Assembly (NCBI GenBank): GCA_014706295.1
Contig: JACSVZ010000025.1
Coordinates: 1,240,001-1,304,000 of the forward strand
DNA: 64,000 bases
From: Lycocorax pyrrhopterus obiensis
Lineage: Eukaryota; Chordata; Aves; Passeriformes; Paradisaeidae
Direction: 5' to 3'
Part shown: piece after piece, positions 21,039 to 33,665 of the stretch
Numbering within the stretch: the first letter of the stretch is position 1
How the letters are laid out: each line of letters starts with the position of its first letter
The notes under the pieces: generated by a model
What the model was told of the DNA's origin: nothing
Databases searched by the model: none
The model's input: the letters and a program-made list of their open reading frames with translations, nothing else
Translations under genes and position numbers: made by a program

Positions 21039-23556
21039 TTACTTTTCTGTCATTAAATGCTGGCAATGACTCTCAGCTCCCCCCACCCCCCATGGCAGAG
21101 AACATCATTTCACTTGGCTGCAGAGCCTGAGCCACAGAGGGATACGGTGTCAGTCCACAGGAAATCTCAGCCATGGGACCCAGATATTGCATTTAGATGT
21201 AGTTGCTTTCATTAACTCCTTATTTTATAGCACTCATCAGTCTTTCTCCCCTGCCAGAAAGTCTCAAATGTACTGAGGAATATTCAGGCCTCTTTTGGCA
21301 AGCGTCAGAGATAAGTGGATAATAAAACACACCTTGAAAATATTCTCCATCCTATTATTAGCCACTTTCTTATTATACTTGCAAAGAAAAATTTCCAGTT
21401 GTAAAGCAGCGCACTCCTCTGTATTGTCAGTCCATCGTGCTCAGACACTGGCAAAGAAAGTCTTTCAATAATATTCTCACTATTGTTTGTTGATTGGCTC
21501 CATTAATCACTTTTCACAGCCTCAGCTACACATTTCCATGTGCGTGCACAGTTTAAACCCTCCTCCCTCCCCGCAGCCTCCTTTTATGCTCCCATGGAAC
21601 TTTGAGGATGCCTAAACCCCTGCTTCAGCAGGAATGAGAGGAGACAGATCTGCAAAGCTGCCTGCTCTCCTTTTAGCGAGAACAAAAGCTCCCTGGAATA
21701 GCAACTGTTATTTACTCATCTCTCATCAGCAGATTTGACCTAATTTTGCTCTTCCCATGCCTTTGTTTCAAACACCTGGTTGCGGCATCGCCGGCGGATC
21801 CGGCTCTTTTACTGCGGCTGGATTTACTCGGTGGGGGAGGCCGGCACCTCCTGGAAGAGTTGAGCCTGGTGGCCTGGATGAGCCTTGCAGAACAGCCCCC
21901 AGCCCTGCGCTTTCGGGGAGCCCACGGGAGCCTTTCCTTCGCATCCCGAGGTGCCCATGGTGGGTGCTGTACCTGGTGGGTGCTGGGCAGTGGTGACAGC
22001 TCAGCCTCTGACACGACTCTTCAAGCTCAGTTTGTCTCAGGTGAGGGCACCTGGCTGCCCATCCGCTCCTAAAAATACAGCCAGACCACGATTTGGAGTG
22101 ATCCCAGCTCAGGTAAGGGCTGCTGGTGGACACCCACCCCGTCGTGTTTGCAGCAGCCCCCAGGGCAGGAGCTCTGACTTCACCTCGGAAGCTGCCCGGA
22201 GGAGCTCAGCCACAGATTTGTCCGCGCTTTCCATTTAAAATAGCCTCCAGCCCTCCTGTGCCAGCAAGGAGGCAGCGGGAAGGGAGATGCACTGATGAGA
22301 AATGCAGGGGCCCGAAATTCATTTTTCAAAGATGGCAGCAAAGCCAGTGATTTATCTGCTGTCACCGCGGTCCGAGCAAACCTTCCCCACCAGGTGAGCA
22401 ATGCAGGAAAGGTAACTCGGCAAACACAAAATACAACAAAGCCCTGTCAGGCTTTTACATGACTTTTATTTTGAGCCCTGAATGTAATTAACAGCACTGA
22501 CTTGAGAAAAGTAATGAACTCTCTCCCATGTGCTCTCTGGGATCTCTTAGCCAACTTCCCATGCTCTTTGCCTCGTGCATTCCCCATCAGTTTTCCCTCT
22601 GTCATCTCTGATTTATTACCTTCAGAGCAGGATCTTCATTCCCAGGGCTCAGCAGCTTGGAACTGGCTAAGAGAGACCTTCAGTGTCATTGGGACAGAGT
22701 TGCTAGCGCAGGCAGCGTTACAGTTTTTGGAAGTTTTGGGTCCCTGGAGGCACTCATCCATCCTTTAGGCAGCCTTCTCCAGGGCTAGCTGGCCACAAAA
22801 GTTCTGTGCCGTGGAACTCCACCTCTCCCTCCCTTCATCCATTTGGGAACCATGGGACATTCCAGCCGGCACTGCCAGCGATAACCGCGCTTCACCTCCC
22901 GTTCGTGTGGGGCAGCCAGAACCCTGCCTGCCCACAGCCGGGGAGCTGGAAAAAGCTTCCCAGGAATCTGGGAAAGCAGCGCATCCAGGATGCAGAGAGG
23001 AGACACTGTCCTTTCAAACCATAGGGTTTTAGGTGGTTGTGAAGCCGAGGCTTAAAAAGGAGCTGGACAGACAAGAAGGGGGATGCTCGTGGAGGTTGGA
23101 GAGGAACCCGGCTCCACAGTTTGCATGTGCACATAAATCTTGTGGTGCAGCCCTTTGGGAGGCATAATTCTGCCTCGCTGGTTTTGGATCTGCAGGGTTT
23201 GTGCTAATGGCAAGCTCGGCACAGGCTTTGTCCTCTCTCCCCATGGTCCTTCCAGCAGCATGAAAGCTTTCTGCAAGGCGTTCCCAGGAATGGCGTGTCC
23301 AGGAGGTGAGGGAGGTGAGCCCGGCTGGGAGGAGGTTGGCATATCTGATGCACAGCCCTGGCCAGAAGGGAAGTCCAAGACTGTGCTCTTGTCAAGTTGT
23401 AGGAATCATGGAGAGATCCAGGGTGTTTGGAGGTCATGGCCAGTGTGAAATGTTTTAGTATTAAAGGTCTTTTTCAGTTGGTCCCTGCTGCTGGAATTAG
23501 GGTCTGACACTCAGAAATCCCGGTTAGTGTCTCCTTTTGCCTGCATCTTCTGTGCC
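21039..23556. other. Unique DNA: candidate conserved element and CpG-richer patch
   Basis: Bases 21180-21560 are AT-rich with no repeats and several TAAT cores. Bases 21775-21930 are richer in CG dinucleotides (GCGGCATCGCCGGCGGATCC). An open frame at 22244-22393 runs into the donor-like CAG|GTGAGC. None of these supports a gene call. Confidence 0.5.
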
Positions 23557-23716
23557 CAGGGAGGTCGTGGAGTCTCTGTCTCTGGAGATCCTTAAAACCC
23601 ACCTGGATGTGTTCCTGTGTCACCTGCTCTCTGTGACTCTGCCTTAGCAGGGAGGTTGGGCCGGGTGATGTCCAGAGATCCCTTCCAACCCCAACTGTTC
23701 TGGGATTCTGTGATTC
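23557..23716 (+). mobile_element. CR1 LINE fragment, older subtype
   Basis: Reads CAGGGAGGTCGTGGAGTCTC, CACCTGGATGTGTTCCTGTG and GATGTCCAGAGATCCCTTCC, and ends AACCCCAACTGTTCTGGGAT and TCTGTGATTCCC. The 'CACCTGGATGTGTTCCTGTG' segment marks a CR1 group different from the other copies here. About 160 bases. Confidence 0.88.
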
Positions 23717-24870
23717 CCAGCACAATGCAGATAGACCAGCTGAAAGTCTCGCTGGAAAATGAATTATTTAGTGCACCCTCAAATAAAACCAGGGGTCTTT
23801 GCTCTCATATCGTTACTGTTTTCTAATAAAGGTGCCAAGAAACTGTTCTGCCTCCAGGGTCACTGCTGGTGCACGGAGATCACTCACTCTCCAGGCAGAC
23901 CGGGAGGGAGCTGCATGAGCCAGGGCTGCCATCCTCGCTGGGTCATCCCTGGTCAACAGCTTAGCTGGGAAATCAATCAGAAAGCTCAAGATGCTGTCAA
24001 AAAAGGCTGGTAATTCTCTCCGTTGTACCCAGCAAATAATGGGAGTTTTTATACATCCACGCTGGGCTTTTTCAACCAAAATTGAGAAAGTAATCAACTG
24101 CCCGTATGTGGCTTGAAGGAAACTTCCGGGAGTTTGAAGGTACTGGCCATGGTCTCTGCGCAAATTTTAGATTATTTTAACCACAGTGCTTTTCCCTCAA
24201 TCCCTTTTTTTTGGCGGGGGGGGCGGTTTTGGATGGCTGAGTCGTTCTTGACCTCCTGCCTCGAATTCTCATGGTTTGTTACTGCTCGTCGTTAAAGAGC
24301 CGCTGTGCTCTACACCAGAATCGATGCAGTTCAGGCCCAGGGAAATGAATCCTGTAGCCAGTCAATTCTAATCGCTTTGGGAGCCTTCTGAGTGCAGAGA
24401 AGTTCTATAAATGCGAGCAGGACAGTGAGATGCATGGGCTCTTTCCAAGTGCCCAACAGGCGTGGATAGTGATTGCTACTGAAAACCTTCCACCTGAGGC
24501 TTGGCTTCATTACCAAAATTATTTCAGAGGTTCCCCAAGACCTCCTTTCTTCCACCTCAGTGGCAGCACAACCTGGGGTTGGGCTGGGCTCTTCCAATGC
24601 CACAAATCTGTTTTTTCCATTTAATTGCATCTGCTGAGAGGTGCCTGTGGAAGGAACAGGTCCATGTACACCCTATTTGCCTGGATTTAATGGAAACTGT
24701 ACTTCTGAGGCCTGATGCTCTCTGTTTTCCTCTTTTCTTGCTGTGTTGGGTGCAAAGCCTGTGCTGAAGTTTGGGTTCCCAAAGCTGATTTTGGATCTTT
24801 ATTGCCCTACTCAATCAAAAATCTGGAACAACCCTGCAGTGCCCCATTACATTTGACATAAAGAGCCTGG
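23717..24870. other. Unique non-coding DNA
   Basis: No repeat is recognised apart from a T-run and G-run at about 24205-24230. No gene is supported. Confidence 0.55.
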
Positions 24871-25135
24871 AGTGGCAGGACCAGAGGGAACGGCTTTAAG
24901 ATGGAAGAGGGATAGATGGGATTTTGGGAAGAAATTCTTCCCTGTGAGGGTGGGGAGGCCCTGGCACAGGGTGCCCAGAGCAGCTGTGGCAGCCCCATCC
25001 CTGAAAGTGTCCAAGGCCAGGTTGGAGGGGCTTGGAGCCACCTGGGATAGTGGAAGGTGTCCCTGCCCATGGCAGGGGGTGGAACAAGATGTCCTTCAAG
25101 ATCCCTTCCAACCCAAACCATTCTGGGATTCTGTG
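24871..25135 (+). mobile_element. CR1 LINE fragment, 3' 265 bases
   Basis: Begins AGTGGCAGGACCAGAGGGAA, continues GAGGCCCTGGCACAGGGTGC and CCATGGCAGGGGGTGGAACA, and ends TTCCAACCCAAACCATTCTG and GGATTCTGTGCTG. A gap shortens the CTGCCCCTGGATCC part relative to other copies. Confidence 0.94.
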
Positions 25136-26360
25136 CTGAAGTTTGTGAGGTACCTGCTAATTTATGAATGCTCCACTCATTTTTATTAATGCTCCTAATG
25201 TGCCACTGACAGAGCCAGGACTTTGGGAGAGGGGATTGTTTTTATCTAAAGGAAAGGTGATATTTTACTCTGAAAAGCAACACAAACCAGCGCGAGACTC
25301 GCGATAAATCATGTGCTCAACATCACCCGGCTGCGTCGGAAATTAATGGGAGTTGCAAGGCAAAATTCCCCATCATCTCTTGCAAATCTCAACTGGAGTT
25401 TGTGTTCTCAACCTCGTTGCTGTGTGCAGCCCGTGCTCCCACGCTCGTTCTTCACGGAAAAAGGGCCCTCCAGCAGCCTGTAAAGTTTATGACATGACGG
25501 AACCAACCGGAGCTAAACTGTGAGCTTTTTGTCACCGCCAAACGCAGCCACTCCGGGGCTCGGCGGGGACCAGGGGCTGCGAGGGGGAAGCAGAGAAAAA
25601 GCAGCAGAGTCTTCAGTCACTCACAAAATATGCAGAGCTGGTTCGGAGCGAGGCAATAACCTTGGAGTTGCTCTCCCGACTCTAATAACCCAAATGTTCG
25701 AGGCACTGGGTTGTAGCTCATCAGGAACGGAGCTCCTCCAGCTCAGCGTGCTCAGCACCGCGCCAGAGCACCGGAGTTGAGAAAGGTCCTTAATGAAGCA
25801 TTAATTCATCCAGCAGCGCCTGCCGGGCGTGCTGCTCACAGAGGAGGCCACACGGCGTGTCTCTGCTAGAGGAACTTCTCTTGCTTTTCCTTTTCCTTCT
25901 CTTTTTTCCCTCTCAGGAAGGTACCGTCTTTGCAGGTAACGAATCGAGCGCAGGTGGCAAATCACCAGATCTGCCATGCCCATGGCTGCTGTAAAAAATC
26001 TAAGATGTCAAGTTCTGTGAAACTGCCTGTAATGAACCATCCCCTCGTTACCTGCAAGGAACATGACGTGGGAGGCTTCTCTCCCGGGCACACGTGCGCA
26101 CTCCCTCTTCTGGAGTCATCCCACAGTGGCGCTGGGGCTTTTAAAACCTCTTTGATTTCTTCTCTCAGAACACAGCTTCTGCTCAGATTTCTTAAAACTT
26201 GAAGAGGGCATAAAGGATCTGACCCCCAGAAGCACCACAGCTCAAAGGCCATGGAGCATTTTCCTATTTATCGTATTTTCCTGCGGGCTTTTTGAGCCCT
26301 GGTGGTAGAGCAGACAAAGAAAAGGCCAAGCAAAAATGCCTAGAAATACAGTGAGGAGAA
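25136..26360. other. Unique non-coding DNA
   Basis: No repeat is recognised. CG dinucleotides are slightly raised at 25290-25600 (for example GCGCGAGACTCGCGATAAAT). No gene is supported. Confidence 0.5.
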
Positions 26361-26822
26361 GTCGTAGAATCATTGAATCCTGGAATGATTTGGGTTAGAA
26401 CAGAACTTAAAGCTCATCCAGTGCCACCCCCTGCCATGGGCAGGGACACCTTCCACTGTCCCAGGCTGCTCCAAGTCCTGTCCAGCCTGGCCTTGGACAC
26501 TGCCAGGGATCCAGGGGCAGTCACAGCTGCTCTGGGCACCCTGTGCCAGGGCCTCCCCACCCTCACAGGAACAATTCCTTCCCAATATCCCATCCATCCC
26601 TGCCCTCTGGCAGTGGGAAGCCATTCCCTGCGTCCTATCCCTGCATTCCTTGTCCACAGTTTCTCTCCATCTTTCTTGTCAGCTCATTCAGGCACTGGAA
26701 GGCCACAATTCAGTCACCCCAAAGCTTCTCTTCTCCAGGTGAACACCCCCAGCTCTCCCAGCCTTTCCTCCCAGCAGAGCTGCTCCATCCCTCTGATCAT
26801 CCTGGAGCCTCCTCTGGACTTC
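26361..26822 (-). mobile_element. CR1 LINE fragment, 3' 460 bases
   Basis: Reverse-orientation CR1 from GTCGTAGAATCATTGAATCC through the CCCTGCCATGGGCAGGGACA complement region to CAGCTCTCCCAGCCTTTCCT and the further-upstream part CATCCTGGAGCCTCCTCTGG. A 175-codon plus-strand frame overlaps it and is repeat-derived. Confidence 0.94.
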
Positions 26823-29800
26823 CCAGTTTTCTCTTCCCGGGGTTTCTTTTCTCCTCTCTCCTCTGTAAGGACACTGTGTACATGTGGTGGAGATCGTTGA
26901 GTAAACGGCAGCATATGGGATTAGGATTTCTCCCTTTAATAATGGTTGAGCTGATAGCAGATTGTGTTCTCTTTTTTTTCTCTCTCCCACAGAAAGTACG
27001 CTGGGGGTTTTTTCAGCATGGGCTTTTCAGCAGGAGCTGTCTGTTTTCCATCAAACATTTGAGCGTAGCAAAGAAAGAACATATTGCTAATTTTGGCCAA
27101 AATTTGATGGCTCATTTTTAGACCAAGCATTCCTTGATCTTCAGACCCACCAGCTTGGAGTATAAAAGGGGGATGTGGTGAGATCCTTGGTGCCTCCATG
27201 GTGTTCTGCTGCACTTTCTCATGGAAGTGAATTTCCCAGTTAGCTGTAAACCTCTGCTCCTGCTCCCCTCCATGAATTATCCGGTGCTGTTCCAGCGCCT
27301 CGTGGCAGAGCACAGGCAGTGAATAGGCACTGTCATGAAACACTCCAGAGCTGTAATTAATAGCTCAACCTGCAGAAAGAGCTTAAATTTAGAGCTGCAA
27401 ACTCTTGTGATGCTCTGCCTGGAGCAGGGACTTCTCCCCGTGTCTGCTGGGTGACCTGTGCCATGCTGCTTGGCTTTTCTTCAGGATAAGTATTTGTGCC
27501 GGCTCACAGCCAGAGAATGGCAAGGAATTCCATTCAGATTCAAGGAATATGGGGACTTTAAAAGGAGCAGCCAGGGAATGTGTTGATGTGAGTCCAGGGT
27601 AGAAATTAGGAGGATGAGGGGACACAGGGATGGATACAGGACAGTTTTTGCTTTATTCTGTTGGGAAAATGAACTGGTTTGCCTGCGAGCTGGGAAGGGC
27701 CTGTAGACTCATCAAACACAGCTCTCCTGGGTCAGAGATGTGGTGTCTCACCTGTGCCAGCCTCATCCTCCATCCCAGCGCAGCCCATGCCCCGCAGAGC
27801 GAGGCGCTGTCCCTGCTCTGGCTCTGGCTTTTGCACCATGAGAGCAGCAAGGAGATACAAACGCCCAGTGGTTTTTTGGGAGGTGGCGTGTGGAGCCCAG
27901 AGACCCATTCCACTGAAGGAAACAACAAATCCCAGCTCTGGGAGCTTGCTGGAGCACGCCTGGTTTGCTGCCCCCTCCCCACGCTTTGCACTGGCCCCAT
28001 CCCCATTATCTGCTCAGCCTGAATTGCACAGGAAACATTCGTGTGGGGAAATAATCCTTTCACCAGGCCACCTGAGAAAAACAGCTATAATTAAAAACAA
28101 TGATGCACTGGCTTTCTAGCAGTGGTCTTTATTTCCCGTCAGGCTGCCAAGGACCGGGCCAATTAATCTGTTACAGGTGGGAGTTTATTTTAATATCGTG
28201 TTGAAAGTCAACCAGGCTGTTTGGCTTCGTTTTCCACCATCTGACTTGGTCCTCCTGCCCTCTTGCCTTCATTAGTGGGAGACAGTAAAGAAAATTACAG
28301 TCTATCCCACTCAAGGCAGCTGTGCAGGGAGGGTTTTTAAAAAGACAGAAGTAAATACCAGTGACCTGGCAATTACTGGAGCATTGTTTATTCCAGTGCT
28401 AAATGCAGAAGCCACAAACCTGTTAAACTGTAGGAACATGGAAACCCATTATAAGGAAGATTAAAGCAGCTAGCCTTTGAAATAAGAGTTTGTTTTGTTT
28501 CGAGGTGATGCACACAGGATTGTTTCTTCCTTCCTGATGCTTTTAACTCTCCCCTCTGTAGTATCACACGTAATTCACACGGAGGGATGCAGATGCTTGA
28601 TCTGTGGAGGGACATTCCCAAACAATTAACTTAAAACAACCTTCCCTGGCTGCGCCCTCAGCTTGGAATACACTGAACTGGATAATATTACCCGGTTTTA
28701 CAAAGCAATTCATTAGTGGGCAGACGCAGGGTGATGGTGGATCTGGTGGCCAGGAGAGATGGACCGAGGAGCAGGTTGTGTTCGCCTCTTGAATTTCCTT
28801 CAGCTCTGGGAGTGGGAGGTGAATCTTGGAAAACAATGAAGCGGAATTTATTCTGACTTAAGTACCTTTTTAATGCTTAAATGCATGAATTATCTTCCCC
28901 GTTAATTGGGGGATTTGAAATATCAGTGAGCATATGCACAGCCTTACCTCGGCTGTTCCCTGGGAAAGGGTAAAGGCAGAAAGGGCCTCGCAGGGAGATG
29001 GGGGATGCAGGGACGGCTGCAGCCAGGGCTGCCACGACAGGAGGCTGGGCAAGGCGAGGCTGTGGCGTGGTGCCACCGCAGTGGGCAGCAGTGCTCGTGC
29101 CCTCGGCCTCCCCAGCATCTCTCCACCGGGCTGGGAATCTCTGAGGCTGGGGAAATGCGTGGGAAAAGTCACCCCTTCCTCCAGGGCTGCGGACGAGGTG
29201 AGGCGGGCGAGCTGTCTCCTGTGAGCTCCAGCAGCGTGACTGCAAGGAAAGCTCAGCTGCAGGTTCAGGGGGGCTTGTTTCTGAGAGAGAAAAGCAGGGT
29301 TTGGCTCACCCTTACCTTACCTTTGTGTAGAAAGCCTTTCACTCCAGCTCCTGCTAAGGCTTTGTTGCTTTGTCTGCTGGGAGGAAAGGGAGACCTGGGT
29401 CCCTCCCTGTGCATCCTCCTCAAAAAGCCCTGCTCCTCCTCCCTGCAAAAGGAGCTGGTTCCCGTGGCCAGAGCTGATCATTTCCCTCTGTTCCCTTTGC
29501 TGGGGATGTGCAGCACTCCCGCCTTTCCCTGATCTGGAGACAGCCCAGGAGCATTTCCCCATCCGCTCTGCTTTCATTACTCGATTTATCTGTTCGGTGG
29601 CTGCAGTGAGAATTAGTTATTAGCAGTGCCCTAATCCTCAGTAGCTCACTTGATTTGACTGGAGTCAGGGCCAGATTTTAATCTTGGTTGTAGTGGTGTA
29701 AATCCTCAGTCAGCTCCAGTGGAGTCAACCCGAGCTTTATAACAGTGGGAGCAAGATAAGAGTCCTCTGTGTCCCTTCCTCCACCCAAGCCCTTGGAGAG

Positions 29801-31986
29801 TCTAAGTCAATATCTACCCCCACCCTCATAAATCTGTATGAACGTGGCCAGTATTCCCCTAGGGAATGCAAATCAAGATGGGATTTTTTTCCCCCTTTCT
29901 ATCTCAGGAAAATATAAATCTAAGTATTAACTTGAGCTGCCAGCCCAGAGGGTCATAAAATCAGGGAAAATAGTCCTGACATGCCCTGTTAACTGGGAGT
30001 GCTCCCCGAAAGATAGGAGAAGCTGAGGTTGGAGGGGGGAAACAGCTGGCAGTGGTGATAAGGCTCTGCTGGAGCCGGGGGTGTGCAGATGCACCTACTG
30101 CTGCTGAGGCTGGCTGGAGTCGTCGTTAGGATGCTGCTGTAACCAGCAGGAGGGTTGCTTAGGTGGGCTCTCGGTGCAGGAGTCTGCCTGTGGGACATGG
30201 ATGTGTCTCACAGGAGAGGTGTGGGGTAGGATGACACCTCTGGGTGTGGTGGCTTTCAAAGGGAAGTGCTCCCAAGGTCTGCTGGATCCTGGAGTGGGAT
30301 GGCGACAGAGCACCTGGGCCCTCCTGGGAGAGAGGCACCCACCAGCCGGGCAGATCTTTGCCTTGGCGTTCATCAGGAGTAACTTTCCATCCTGGCTCAG
30401 CTGGAAGTCCCCAGAAGAGCAGGATGCCTTAGGAGGAGAGCTGGAGGGCAGCTCATGGAGCAGGGAGGGGGGAGACCATTGGCACCCAAGGCTTCCACGG
30501 ATGGTCCTTGCAGTGAACCACTGCTGTCCTGAAGCCCACGATAGCCCTGATCAGCTCCGTTATCCTGTGCTGCCATCCACATTTGGATTTAATAATACAG
30601 CAGGAATTCGCATGTCCAGGCAGTGCACTGCAAAGTTCCTTGGTTTGTTTATTAAAGGACCCGTTTCTCCCTGGATCACCAGCTGACAGAGCCTTTGGAA
30701 GGTTAAGCTCTCGCATCCCAGTTCATATTTCCTTGCTCCTTATAAAAAAATTACCCAATTCATTCAAGTCATGGATTTTTCTGCAGCTGAAGCAGTTTCC
30801 CGGAGGAAGTTGTCATGCAGGCTCACAGTTATGGAAATGCCAGAGTTATTTCTGACACCAGTAAATAATAGTTCTCTATGCACTGACACTGTTTTCTTAC
30901 CTTACCAGGCTGGCGCTCGAGCCGTGATTTAGATGTTTGCAGCTGATTAGCATTTTTGGGACTGTGGTAAGCAATTTGTGCAGTGTGTTTCAATCTTATT
31001 TTATGCACAGGAAGGAGGAAAAAAGTGATTAGTGCTCTTCGGAAAGAAATGTCTGCTAAATTGTTCTGATCAAGGTAAATCAGGGCATCCCATGGAATGA
31101 TCTGGGAGCCAGTCCTCCCTCGAAGCTGTTCCCCGTTCACAGGAGAATTAAGACCTTGTGGTTTTGTTTGTTGGGGGTTTTGTGCCATTTCTGCCAGGGA
31201 AAGATCTTTCTCCTGCAAAATCTCTTTTCCCGAACCAGGGAAAATAGGATCTCTTGCATCAGGAGATATCAGTGCATGTAGAGGGCTGAGAAAAGGCTGG
31301 GGGAAAGCACTCGTGTCTCCGCTGTATTCAGATTAAACTTAATCCTGGGCAGAGGAGCTTTGCCCAGGAACACCCGACACAGGTGAGGAGCAGGAGCTGG
31401 GGAGCCTGCACTGTTTCTTTGCTTTCTTTGCCAGTGGATGCCCTTTTATGCCAAGTTTTCCACGGCTGTGCATGGGGATGGTTTGAGTGAGCAGCAAGTG
31501 TATCACCGAGCCTGTCTGACAGGGCTTTTACACTTTTGCCACTCCTGGACTAGGTTTGTCTAAGTGTTGCTTAAGAACCTGCAGCAACTGAGACTGTGCA
31601 AAGCTATATTTTTATTTCATTTCTTTTTTCAGGAAGCTGTTTCTAATATCTTTCTTAACTTTTTCTTGCTGCAATTTAAGCTTATTATTTTTTATCCAGT
31701 CTTCTGTGGACACGGAGAGGAGCTTTCCTCCCTCCTGCCACTGGTTGTTTCTGTGTTGGAAGATTATTCCCGTGGCTCTCCTCGGTCGTCTCTTGTGCAG
31801 AAAAAACGGCCCCGGTGGCTCACACCTTTTTGGGGTGTTTTCCTGTCCCTGCTGCTGTTGGGGTGCACTATGTGCTGGAAGAGAGATAGGCCCTGAGGGC
31901 CGGAGAGAGCCTCTTTCCTGAGCCCAGAGGTGACCCTGGGAGTGCATCCAGGTCACCGGGGATGGGCTGAGAGAGGATTGTGGGTT
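26823..31986. other. Long unique interval
   Basis: Over 5.1 kb without a recognisable CR1. It contains a strong splice-acceptor-like tract ending at 26992 and a TATA-box match at 27161-27170, neither tied to a gene. Bases 28130-28480 and 29800-29960 are AT-rich and could be conserved non-coding DNA. Open frames up to 175 codons show no domains. Confidence 0.5.
27161..27168 (+). promoter_or_regulatory. TATA-box match TATAAAAG
   Basis: The sequence GAGTATAAAAGGGGGATGTG is close to an ideal TATA box with GC-rich flanks. No known transcript or long downstream frame supports a promoter, so this may be chance. Confidence 0.2.
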
Positions 31987-32241
31987 TGTGGACAGTGCTG
32001 GACCTATGAGATGTGATAATTGTAGTTTGTGACCTTATAGGGTATTGTTTACCTGTTACCATAATAGGCAATGTCTGTGCACTACCCCAGGTGATTGGGG
32101 GCCACTGAGGTGAACATCTTTCCTGTTTATATGATGTGATATCCTGTTGGGTGCTGGTATTTAGGGAATATTCACTGCACAATAAATGCTTTGCACTTCT
32201 CCATCCTGTGTGCGGAGCCATGCCCTTGCGTGAATACTGCA
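31987..32241 (+). mobile_element. Possible LTR of an endogenous retrovirus
   Basis: The segment begins TGTGGACAGTGCTGG and ends GAATACTGCA, giving TG...CA ends. It has a TATA-like TTTATATGAT at about 32125 and AATAAA at 32181-32186, followed by a short GC-richer stretch. That order fits U3-R-U5 in a roughly 255-base LTR. I do not recognise a family, the ends are uncertain and no target-site duplication is clear. It could equally be unique DNA with chance signals. Confidence 0.3.
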
Positions 32242-32498
32242 GGCAGCCACTTGGACCCTCATCCCAGTCCCTTCCATGGGTGGAGCTGCTGCTGTGTTGG
32301 AGCTGAGCAGAGTGCAGGGATCCTCTGAGTATCCTACAGCTCCTGCTGGGCTTTGGGCAAAGGAAAAGCCAAGGATTCATGGCAGAGGGAGATACACTGA
32401 ATCTACTTCCAGCTGGAGCTGGGAAGCATCCCATGCCCGGGAGATGGCTGTGAGATTCCCCCGGCGCAGTCCCCAAGAGGGACTCTTTGTACGTGCAG
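32242..32498. other. Unique non-coding DNA between the possible LTR and CR1
   Basis: No repeat is recognised. The 312-codon minus-strand frame running from 32806 to 31868 passes through this segment but is largely antisense CR1. Confidence 0.5.
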
Positions 32499-32770
32499 GT
32501 AGTGACAGGACAAGGGGAAGGGTTTCCCACTGACAGGGGCAAGGTTAGGTTGGATACTGGGAAGAAATTCCTCCCTGTGAGGGTGGGGAGGCCCTGGCAC
32601 AGGGTGCCCAGAGAAGCCGTGGCTGCCCCTGGATCCTTGGAAGTGTTGAAAGCCAGGCTGGATGGGGCTTGGAGCAGCCTGGGATAGTGGAAGGTGTCCC
32701 TGCCATGGCAGGGGTGGGACTGGAGGATCTTCAAGGTCCCTTCCAACCCAAACCATTCCATGATTCCGTG
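32499..32770 (+). mobile_element. CR1 LINE fragment, 3' 270 bases
   Basis: Begins GTAGTGACAGGACAAGGGGA, continues TGAGGGTGGGGAGGCCCTGG and CTTGGAGCAGCCTGGGATAG, and ends AAGGTCCCTTCCAACCCAAA and CCATTCCATGATTCCGTG. It lies about 900 bases from an oppositely oriented copy. Confidence 0.94.
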
Positions 32771-33665
32771 GGACATCCAGCCCTCTCCTCTCACAGGCAT
32801 CCCCATCTCAGGGCTGAGTTTGCAGAGGTACCAGAGTTTGGGCTATAGCTGATTCAATTCTTTGCAGGCATCACCCAACAGCGCTCTCAAGATGCTCTTC
32901 CAGCACTTCACCCTTGTCACAGTTCAAACACTCTCACGTTTCCCAGCTGAAATTCATTCCCAAGGCAGGATCAGTCCAGCCAGGGGTAGCTCACAAGCCC
33001 CGCTGTTGTGCTGAAATTAAAGGACAGCGTGGTAATTAATGCCAGGAACTCTGCATCCTGGGGCTGCTTGACCCTGCTGAGAGATGGGGATGTAAAATTA
33101 ACTCGGAGCTCTGGCTTGGGCTCCTCTCCGGCTCCAGGAAGCTCCTCTCCAGCTGGAAAGGAGGAGCTTGGTGGTGATTGTTTGAGATGAGAGCAATTCC
33201 TGCAACCTGGCTGTCCTGTGAAGCTCAGCTCCATCCTCTGCCTCCCTCAAAGCACCCCCACCAGCTTTGGTGTTCGTTTTTGAGGCCCCCTGCTCCATCC
33301 CTAAGGCAGTGAAGCTGTGGCTGCTGCGGCTCCCTCGGTGCCGTGGGGGCTCCATGCCCGGCACCCCTTTGTAATTATCCCCAGCCCGACTGCTCATTTC
33401 CAGCAGAACTTTAAACATTGCTCCCTTTTATGTAGCACAGCTTTTTAATTTCCCTCCCTAACAGAAGCGGTTGTTTATGTTGTAAATGCCACATTAGGCC
33501 CTGTGAAATGGAGATGGAATTGATTTTCATTTCGGAGATTTCACAGCTTGCCCCAGAACTTTTCTGCTTGATTGCCGGTGCTCGGGGAGGCGCGGGGCTC
33601 CGGGAGCCGGGAATGGAGTGTGCGGTGTGGAATGTACGAACACGAGAGTCTTCCTCCAAATGTAG
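32771..33665. other. Unique non-coding DNA
   Basis: No repeat is recognised. A small CG-richer patch at 33575-33640 (GCTCGGGGAGGCGCGGGGCT) stands out from its AT-rich surroundings. No gene is supported. Confidence 0.5.

Noticed and set aside
31868..32806. 312-codon minus-strand open frame
   Set aside because: It runs antisense through a CR1 copy and the possible LTR. Its most protein-like parts are translations of the CR1 3' end seen in all other copies.
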